From Fredinandcohnia onubensis (GTDB taxonomy: Bacteria; Bacillota; Bacilli; Bacillales; Bacillaceae_L): a stretch of 64,000 nt of DNA. The notes under the pieces were generated by a model. That model ran no database searches. It saw only the letters and a program-made list of their open reading frames with translations, and was not told where the DNA came from. This document shows, piece by piece, positions 58,875 through 64,000 of this stretch. The translations under genes and the position numbers were made by a program. The first letter of the stretch is position 1, and each line of letters opens with the position of its first letter. The DNA lies in the NCBI RefSeq assembly GCF_031181385.1, contig NZ_JAPSKV010000004.1, positions 303,380 through 367,379 on the forward strand, in the 5' to 3' direction.

Positions 58875-58903
58875 TTGACCAAAAAACATGCATATATTAT
58901 AAT
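58875..58903 (+). promoter_or_regulatory. Promoter of rpsU-yqeY
   Basis: TTGACC (58875-58880) and TATAAT (58898-58903), 17-bp spacer. It leaves an untranslated leader of about 105 bases before rpsU. Confidence 0.85.
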
Positions 58904-59017
58904 TGCAAAGTACATGTTTATTTTTTAGACGATATTTAGCTATCGACACTAAGAGAACCAATGGAACATGTATCTTAATTAGATGTTAGTGGTTGTTTTC
59001 GGAGGGAGGGAATTAGA

Positions 59018-59191
59018 ATGTCAAAAACGGTCGTTCGTAAAAACGAATCGCTTGAAGATGCTCTTCGCCGCTTCAAACGTACTGTATCTAAATCAGGTAC
59101 TATTCAAGAAGCTAGAAAGCGCGAATTCTATGAAAAGCCTAGCGTAAAGCGTAAGAAGAAATCTGAAGCTGCTAGAAAGCGTAAATTCTAA
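59018..59191 (+). CDS. rpsU: 30S ribosomal protein S21
   Basis: 57 residues, [19 protein letters not shown] and a very basic C-terminus ([15 protein letters not shown]). Full length for Bacilli. Ribosome binding site GGAGGGAGGG. yqeY follows 16 bases later. Confidence 0.98.
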   Translation: MSKTVVRKNESLEDALRRFKRTVSKSGTIQEARKREFYEKPSVKRKKKSEAARKRKF

Positions 59192-59207
59192 AAGAGGGTG
59201 TAGTTTT

Positions 59208-59654
59208 ATGAGTCTTCTCGAGCGTTTAAATAATGATATGAAAACAGCGATGAAGAATAAAGAGAAAGATAGGCTATCTGTTATTCGAATGGTTAAGGCT
59301 GCTCTTCAAAATGAAGGCATTAAGCTTGGTACTAATGAATTATCAGAGGACGCAGAACTAACTGTTCTTACTCGTGAATTAAAACAACGAAAAGATTCCC
59401 TCCGCGAATTTAGTAACGCTGGTCGTGAAGATCTTGTTAATAAAATTCAAACTGAAATTGAGATATTAGAGGTATACCTTCCAAAACAATTATCCGAAGA
59501 GGAACTTGTTGAGATTGTGAAAGAAACAGTACAAGAGGTCAATGCTTCTTCAAAGGCTGAAATGGGCAAAGTGATGGCTGCAATTATGCCAAAAGTTAAA
59601 GGGAAGGCTGATGGCAGTCTCATTAACAAACTTGTTCAACAGCAACTATCTTAA
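59208..59654 (+). CDS. yqeY: GatB/YqeY domain protein
   Basis: 148 residues; helical YqeY domain ([31 protein letters not shown], quoted in part; [23 protein letters not shown]). Related to the tRNA-binding tail of GatB; no active site of its own. Role unproven, but constant linkage to rpsU suggests translation. Confidence 0.94.
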   Translation: MSLLERLNNDMKTAMKNKEKDRLSVIRMVKAALQNEGIKLGTNELSEDAELTVLTRELKQRKDSLREFSNAGREDLVNKIQTEIEILEVYLPKQLSEEELVEIVKETVQEVNASSKAEMGKVMAAIMPKVKGKADGSLINKLVQQQLS

Positions 59655-59659
59655 ACAAA

Positions 59660-59686
59660 GCACCTTACATTGTGTAAGGTGTTTTT
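59660..59686 (+). terminator. Terminator after yqeY
   Basis: CACCTTAC / GTAAGGTG stem and TTTTTC. Confidence 0.9.
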
Positions 59687-59869
59687 CTTATATGAGGGAA
59701 ATTTAATCGCTTGTTTCGCTAATAATACGTCATATCAATACATACATAAATCCAAGAAATACCAACAAAAATATTGTATGAAACACACAAAATATTGAAA
59801 CCTCACTTACATCTCAATCGTATTACATACTATCAAGTCGTAAAAATGAATAGAAAGGGGGGGAACGCC

Positions 59870-61201
59870 TTGAAAAAATTGAGAATATTTTTGTATCTAT
59901 CCATTATTCTTCTACCTTTGCTCCTTACATTAACGCCTAATAAAAGCCTTAGTGCAACAGATCAGGTAGTTTACATCATTCCTTTAGAAGAAACGGTTGA
60001 AAAAGGCTTACATGCTTTTATTGATCGTACGATTACAGATGCCGAGGAAAAAGGAGCTGATGTCATCATTCTCGAGATAAATACTCCCGGTGGGGCCGTT
60101 GATGCTGCAACTCAAATTGGAAAACGAATTCAGGAATCAACAATTCCTACAGTTGCTTTTGTAAATAACGATGCCATTTCTGCAGGTGCATTTATCGCAT
60201 TAAATGCCAATGAGATTTATATGTCTGAGAATGGAAGAATGGGGGCAGCAGGAATAATCGATCAGGCAGGGAATACAGCAGATGAAAAAGCTATTTCATA
60301 CTGGCTTTCAGCGATGAAAGGCGCTGCCGAAAACAATGGTCGAAATCCGATTTACGCATTAGCAATGGCGGACAAAGAGATAGACCTGCCAGAACTAGGT
60401 GCTGAAAAAGGTAAATTTCTGACATTAACGGCCAATCAGGCCCTTGAGGTTGGGTATGCTGAAGGCGTTGTAAAGAATAGAGCAGACTTACTAAAGACAA
60501 TTGGTTACGAAAAAGCTGCTATTGAAGAAGCCCAACTTAGCTTTGCCGAAAAGATTGCACGCTTTATTACGAATCCGGTTGTCGTTTCAATTTTATTAAC
60601 AATTGGAAGCTTAGGTTTAGTAGTTGAACTTTATTCACCGGGATTTGGTATACCGGGTATAATGGGAATATCATCTTTACTACTCTTTTTCTATGGACAT
60701 TTAGTAGCAGGACTAGCTGGAATGGAGTCCATTATCCTTTTTGTAATAGGAATTGTTTTAGTTTTATTGGAGTTTATATTGCCTGGGGGGATTATAGGCT
60801 TGATAGGTTTAGGAGCAATTTTAACGAGCTTTTTTTTGGCAGGAAGTAGTGTTATGGTTATTGGTGTTTCACTATTAGTTGCTTTAGTAGCTACTGTCAT
60901 CGTTTCAATTATTTTGGTTAAAGTATTCGGTAAGAAATTACACGCCTTTAAAAAGATTATTCTCCTCGATTCTACAAACACCGAAAGCGGATATGTATCA
61001 AATAAGAACCGCGAAGATTTAATAGGAAAACGAGGAATAGCCTTAACAACCTTAAGACCTTCTGGTACAGCAATCATTGATGAAGAAAGACTAGATGTTG
61101 TCTCACAAGGGAATTACATTGAGAAAAACACAAAAATTGAAGTGATCAAAACAGAAGGTTCTCGAATTGTCGTTCGAGAGGTTACTGATATTGATAAATA
61201 A
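59870..61201 (+). CDS. yqeZ: NfeD family membrane protein with ClpP-like domain (YqeZ)
   Basis: 443 residues: signal peptide (~1-30), ClpP/crotonase-like serine protease-type domain (VIILEINTPGGAVDAATQI, FVNNDAISAGAFIAL), 3-4 membrane helices (~240-360) and a C-terminal OB-fold NfeD domain. TTG 59870 is chosen by AAAGGGGGGGAA; an in-frame ATG at 59774 would place 32 odd residues before the signal. Partner of FloA, next gene. Confidence 0.94.
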   Translation: MKKLRIFLYLSIILLPLLLTLTPNKSLSATDQVVYIIPLEETVEKGLHAFIDRTITDAEEKGADVIILEINTPGGAVDAATQIGKRIQESTIPTVAFVNNDAISAGAFIALNANEIYMSENGRMGAAGIIDQAGNTADEKAISYWLSAMKGAAENNGRNPIYALAMADKEIDLPELGAEKGKFLTLTANQALEVGYAEGVVKNRADLLKTIGYEKAAIEEAQLSFAEKIARFITNPVVVSILLTIGSLGLVVELYSPGFGIPGIMGISSLLLFFYGHLVAGLAGMESIILFVIGIVLVLLEFILPGGIIGLIGLGAILTSFFLAGSSVMVIGVSLLVALVATVIVSIILVKVFGKKLHAFKKIILLDSTNTESGYVSNKNREDLIGKRGIALTTLRPSGTAIIDEERLDVVSQGNYIEKNTKIEVIKTEGSRIVVREVTDIDK

Positions 61202-61225
61202 ATTTATTCTAGGAGGAAAATTAGA

Positions 61226-62212
61226 ATGCCAACAGGTATGATTACAATTCTAATATTAGTTGCACTTGGTATTATTTTATTAGCTGTACTATTTACATTT
61301 GTGCCAGTTGCACTATGGATTTCTGCACTTGCTGCGGGTGTCCGTGTAAGTATCTTTACATTGATTGGGATGAGACTACGTCGGGTTATTCCAAACCGTG
61401 TTATTATCCCGTTAATTAAGGCTCAAAAAGCGGGATTAAATCTTAATACAAACCAACTGGAGAGTCACTATTTGGCGGGTGGTAATGTTGACCGCGTCGT
61501 AAACGCCTTAATCGCTGCACAACGTGCGAACATTGAATTAACCTTTGAAAGGGCAGCTGCAATCGATTTAGCGGGTCGTGACGTGTTAGAGGCCGTTCAA
61601 ATGAGTGTTAATCCAAAGGTTATTGAAACACCATTTATCTCTGGTGTGGCAATGGATGGTATTGAAGTAAAAGCGAAAGCGCGTATTACTGTACGTGCGA
61701 ACATCGACCGCCTAGTCGGGGGTGCAGGAGAAGAAACTGTTATTGCCCGTGTAGGTGAAGGTATCGTTAGTACAATTGGTTCACAAAAAGACCATAAAAA
61801 AGTACTCGAAAATCCAGATATGATTTCTCAAACCGTACTTGCAAAAGGACTTGACGCAGGTACTGCATTCGAAATCCTTTCCATTGATATTGCTGATATT
61901 GATATTGGTAAAAACATTGGTGCTGTGCTTCAAACAGACCAAGCCGAAGCAGATAAGAAAATTGCTCAAGCGAAAGCTGAAGAACGTCGCGCGATGGCAG
62001 TTGCAAGTGAACAAGAAATGCGCGCTCGCGTAGAAGAAATGAAAGCGAAGGTTGTGGAAGCTGAAGCTGAAGTACCTCTTGCTATGGCAGAAGCATTACG
62101 TTCAGGTAACTTAGGAGTACTCGATTATACGAACCTTAAAAATATCATGGCTGATACTGATATGAGAAATTCAATTGGTAAAAGCACACACCCAGAGGAT
62201 GAAGATAAATAA
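61226..62212 (+). CDS. floA: Flotillin-like protein FloA (YqfA)
   Basis: 328 residues: hydrophobic N-terminal segment inserted in the membrane, SPFH-like domain (~40-200) and EA-rich coiled coil ([20 protein letters not shown]). FloA scaffolds functional membrane microdomains. Ribosome binding site AGGAGGAAAA; 24 bases after yqeZ. Confidence 0.97.
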   Translation: MPTGMITILILVALGIILLAVLFTFVPVALWISALAAGVRVSIFTLIGMRLRRVIPNRVIIPLIKAQKAGLNLNTNQLESHYLAGGNVDRVVNALIAAQRANIELTFERAAAIDLAGRDVLEAVQMSVNPKVIETPFISGVAMDGIEVKAKARITVRANIDRLVGGAGEETVIARVGEGIVSTIGSQKDHKKVLENPDMISQTVLAKGLDAGTAFEILSIDIADIDIGKNIGAVLQTDQAEADKKIAQAKAEERRAMAVASEQEMRARVEEMKAKVVEAEAEVPLAMAEALRSGNLGVLDYTNLKNIMADTDMRNSIGKSTHPEDEDK

Positions 62213-62248
62213 TAATTAAACCTCAAAATTTGAAGGGAGGTTTACATT

Positions 62249-62725
62249 GTGGAATCACCTTTGCAAGACTTGATTAATTTTGTAATGGGAAATGCTTGGA
62301 TTCTAATCATTATCATTGGATTTGTTTTTAATACGTTTAAGCGATTTAACAGTGGGGAGTCAGAACCTACAACCCCGGTACCAATGCCAAAACAGTTTAA
62401 TCCGTTTGACCAAGAACGTAAACCTGAAAAAGATGAATATCAGGTAGAAACAAAATATGAAGCTGATTTAGAACCAGAAGAGATTCCCAATACTCAGATT
62501 CCAAATACGTTTTATGATCGTTATCTCGAGCTTCAACAGCAGGGAACCTATACGGAAACGATAACTGAGGAAGAAGAGCCAGTCCTAACGGTTATCAAAC
62601 CAACTGTTTCTAGAGAAACGAGTCCTGCGAAAACCTACTCGAAAAACAAGGTTGTAGAAGGTATTATTTGGTCTGAAATTCTGGGTCCACCTAGAGCAAA
62701 AAAACCATACCAAATCCGTCGCTAA
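62249..62725 (+). CDS. yqfB: YqfB-like membrane-anchored protein
   Basis: 158 residues: one N-terminal membrane helix (AWILIIIIGFVFNTF), then a hydrophilic, acidic and Pro-rich region of low complexity and a basic end. GTG start after GGGAGG. Follows floA, as yqfB in B. subtilis; function unknown. Confidence 0.82.
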   Translation: MESPLQDLINFVMGNAWILIIIIGFVFNTFKRFNSGESEPTTPVPMPKQFNPFDQERKPEKDEYQVETKYEADLEPEEIPNTQIPNTFYDRYLELQQQGTYTETITEEEEPVLTVIKPTVSRETSPAKTYSKNKVVEGIIWSEILGPPRAKKPYQIRR

Positions 62726-62756
62726 GTGTCCGTTTATGGATTTTAAAATATGTACT

Positions 62757-62801
62757 AAGAACCCCTTTTCACTCATAAACATGAGATGAAAGGGGGTTCT
62801 T
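62757..62801 (+). terminator. Hairpin before yqfC carrying its ribosome binding site
   Basis: AAGAACCCC-TTTTCA-CTCAT pairs with ATGAGATGAAAGGGGGTTCTT (one mismatch and one bulge) around AAAC. The AAAGGGGG of the 3' arm (62789-62796) is the Shine-Dalgarno of yqfC, 9 bases before its ATG. Only a weak T-run follows. Confidence 0.8.
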
Positions 62802-62805
62802 TGTT

Positions 62806-63090
62806 ATGCCTAAAAACCTAAGTCAACGAATGAAGAGTTGGATTACAAACAAGATGGAACTTCCTGCTGACGTCATGATGGATCTTCCAAGAATAACCAT
62901 GATTGGACAATTACATATTTACATAGAAAATCATCGAGGATTATTAACCTTTTCAGATAAAGAGGTACGGCTATTACTGAAACAAGGACAACTTCTGATA
63001 AAGGGAAATGCATTTGTGATTAAAACAATTTTACCAGAAGAAATAATGCTCGAAGGGAAAATTGAACATGTGCAATATATTGAGAATTGA
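62806..63090 (+). CDS. yqfC: Sporulation protein YqfC
   Basis: 94 residues of the YabP/YqfC family: PADVMMDLPRITMIGQLHIYIENHRG (quoted in part) and a beta-rich remainder. Expressed in the mother cell under sigma-E in B. subtilis. Followed by yqfD. Confidence 0.93.
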   Translation: MPKNLSQRMKSWITNKMELPADVMMDLPRITMIGQLHIYIENHRGLLTFSDKEVRLLLKQGQLLIKGNAFVIKTILPEEIMLEGKIEHVQYIEN

Positions 63091-63116
63091 ATCATTGAAT
63101 CAGTAGGGGGATAAGC

Positions 63117-64000
63117 ATGAAAAACCATTGGATGCACTTTTTTAGCGGGAGCGTCAAAGCTGTTATTACTGGAAAAGGTACAGAGAGATTCATAAATGAA
63201 TGTGTAAGACAAGGAATTGTCGTATGGGATGTAAAGAAGCCAGGAACCCATGCCCTGAGCTTCTCTATGTATTTAAAGGATATAAAAAAAATTCGACGGG
63301 TTGTCCGTAAAAATGATTGTAAGCTTCGCTTTATTGGAAAAAAAGGATTGCCTTTTCTCGTTCAAAAGGCGATTTACAATAGTGGATTTCTAATTGGAGC
63401 TTTTTTATTTCTTATCATTGTTACTTTGTTATCAAATATGGTGTGGGGCATTAAAGTAGAAGGTGCCAAGCCAGAAACAGAGCATTTAATTATTAAAGAG
63501 CTGAAGAAACTTGGAGTTGAAAAAGGGAAGCTTCAATTTTTTATTGAGGATAATGAGTCCTTACAAAGGCATCTAGAAGAAGCGATTAACGATATTACTT
63601 GGATTGGTGTGGAGTTAAATGGGACGACCTATCATTTTGAGGTTGTTGAAAAGAACCAACCTGACCCGCCAGAACAGTACAGTCCAAGAGATCTTGTTGC
63701 AAATAAGACAGCTATTATCAAAAAATTAATCGTCGAGGAAGGAAAACCAGTTAAAGCAGTAAATGATCTTGTTAAAAAGGGAGATATCTTAGTTTCGGGC
63801 AAAATTGGAAAAGAAGGAGAAGAAGTCTATGTACCTGCTCGTGGGAAGATTTATGGTGAGACTTGGTACAAGTCTGCAGTAGAGGTAGAAATTACAACGA
63901 AACTTAATGTCATGACAGGAGAAAATAAGCAAAAACATTATATCTCGATAGGGGATTTACGTATCCCAGTATGGGGATATGGTAATGTTGAATATAAGGA
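63117..64000 (+). CDS. yqfD: Sporulation protein YqfD (3' truncated by window)
   Basis: The first ~294 codons are present; the frame is open to the end of the window. N-terminal KNHWMHFFSGSVKAVITGKG, a membrane helix near ~92-113 (GFLIGAFLFLIIVTLLSNMVWG) and an extracytoplasmic POTRA-like/beta region. Family sporulation protein YqfD, co-transcribed with yqfC. Ribosome binding site TAGGGGG. Confidence 0.93.
   Translation, partial: MKNHWMHFFSGSVKAVITGKGTERFINECVRQGIVVWDVKKPGTHALSFSMYLKDIKKIRRVVRKNDCKLRFIGKKGLPFLVQKAIYNSGFLIGAFLFLIIVTLLSNMVWGIKVEGAKPETEHLIIKELKKLGVEKGKLQFFIEDNESLQRHLEEAINDITWIGVELNGTTYHFEVVEKNQPDPPEQYSPRDLVANKTAIIKKLIVEEGKPVKAVNDLVKKGDILVSGKIGKEGEEVYVPARGKIYGETWYKSAVEVEITTKLNVMTGENKQKHYISIGDLRIPVWGYGNVEYK

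Overview
This is a chromosomal window from a low-GC, endospore-forming member of the Bacillaceae. Gene content and order match the alaS / comE / dnaK neighbourhood known from Bacillus. Spore genes found here are an intact pro-sigK, a germination receptor operon, sda, gpr, spoIIP, yqfC, yqfD and the PBP4b gene. It is not B. subtilis itself: sigK is uninterrupted and lies beside the mtnN-mccAB operon, glnQHMP is absent next to alaS, and pssA and psd lie here. A genus in the Bacillus / Neobacillus / Cytobacillus / Mesobacillus group is an inference from memory only. The window is almost fully coding and essentially all core genome; the unusual material is in the intergenic spaces.

Layout. 1-1.5 kb: end of recD2, yrrD, a small zinc-ribbon protein and yrzQ. 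1.5-2.8 kb: a 53-bp tandem repeat array and a NERD-domain protein on the minus strand. 2.9-16.6 kb: yrrI, a T-box-controlled alaS, ireB/yrzL, ruvX, yrzB, mltG, the tRNA wobble-uridine genes trmR-trhP1-trhP2, udk, greA, pbpI (PBP4b) and yrrS. 16.7-20.6 kb: yrrT-mtnN-mccA-mccB-yrhC, which turns S-adenosylmethionine by-products into cysteine. 20.6-21.5 kb: a cluster of five tiny, well-translated-looking ORFs including yrzI, with unusual RNA hairpins. 21.5-26.5 kb (minus): pro-sigma-K and a ger operon with a small fourth gene of the D-protein type. 26.7-30.2 kb: pepF, then divergent pssA and psd, then sda.

30.3-45.3 kb: a DnaA-box cluster, then the ribosome-assembly and housekeeping run yqeG-yqeH-aroE-yqeI-nadD-yqeK-rsfS-yqeM, the late competence genes (comER minus; comEA, comEB, comEC plus), yqzM, holA, rpsT (minus), and the spore genes gpr-spoIIP-yqxA. 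45.4-56.9 kb: lepA, hemW, then the CIRCE-controlled heat-shock operon hrcA-grpE-dnaK-dnaJ-prmA-rsmE-mtaB. 57-64 kb: deoC, a Na/phosphate symporter homologue (minus), rpsU-yqeY, nfeD-floA-yqfB, yqfC and the start of yqfD, cut by the window end.

The most interesting unexplained signals are the tiny-ORF/yrzI locus with two hairpins of identical stems, the 53-bp tandem repeats with internal dyad symmetry, large foldback elements sitting between a stop codon and its terminator (lepA, dnaK, and a remnant at pepF), two hairpins whose 3' arm carries the ribosome binding site of a following sporulation gene (pbpI, yqfC), the five-box DnaA cluster at sda, and the small D-type gene of the germination receptor. 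No prophage, transposase, CRISPR array, rRNA or tRNA gene was seen.
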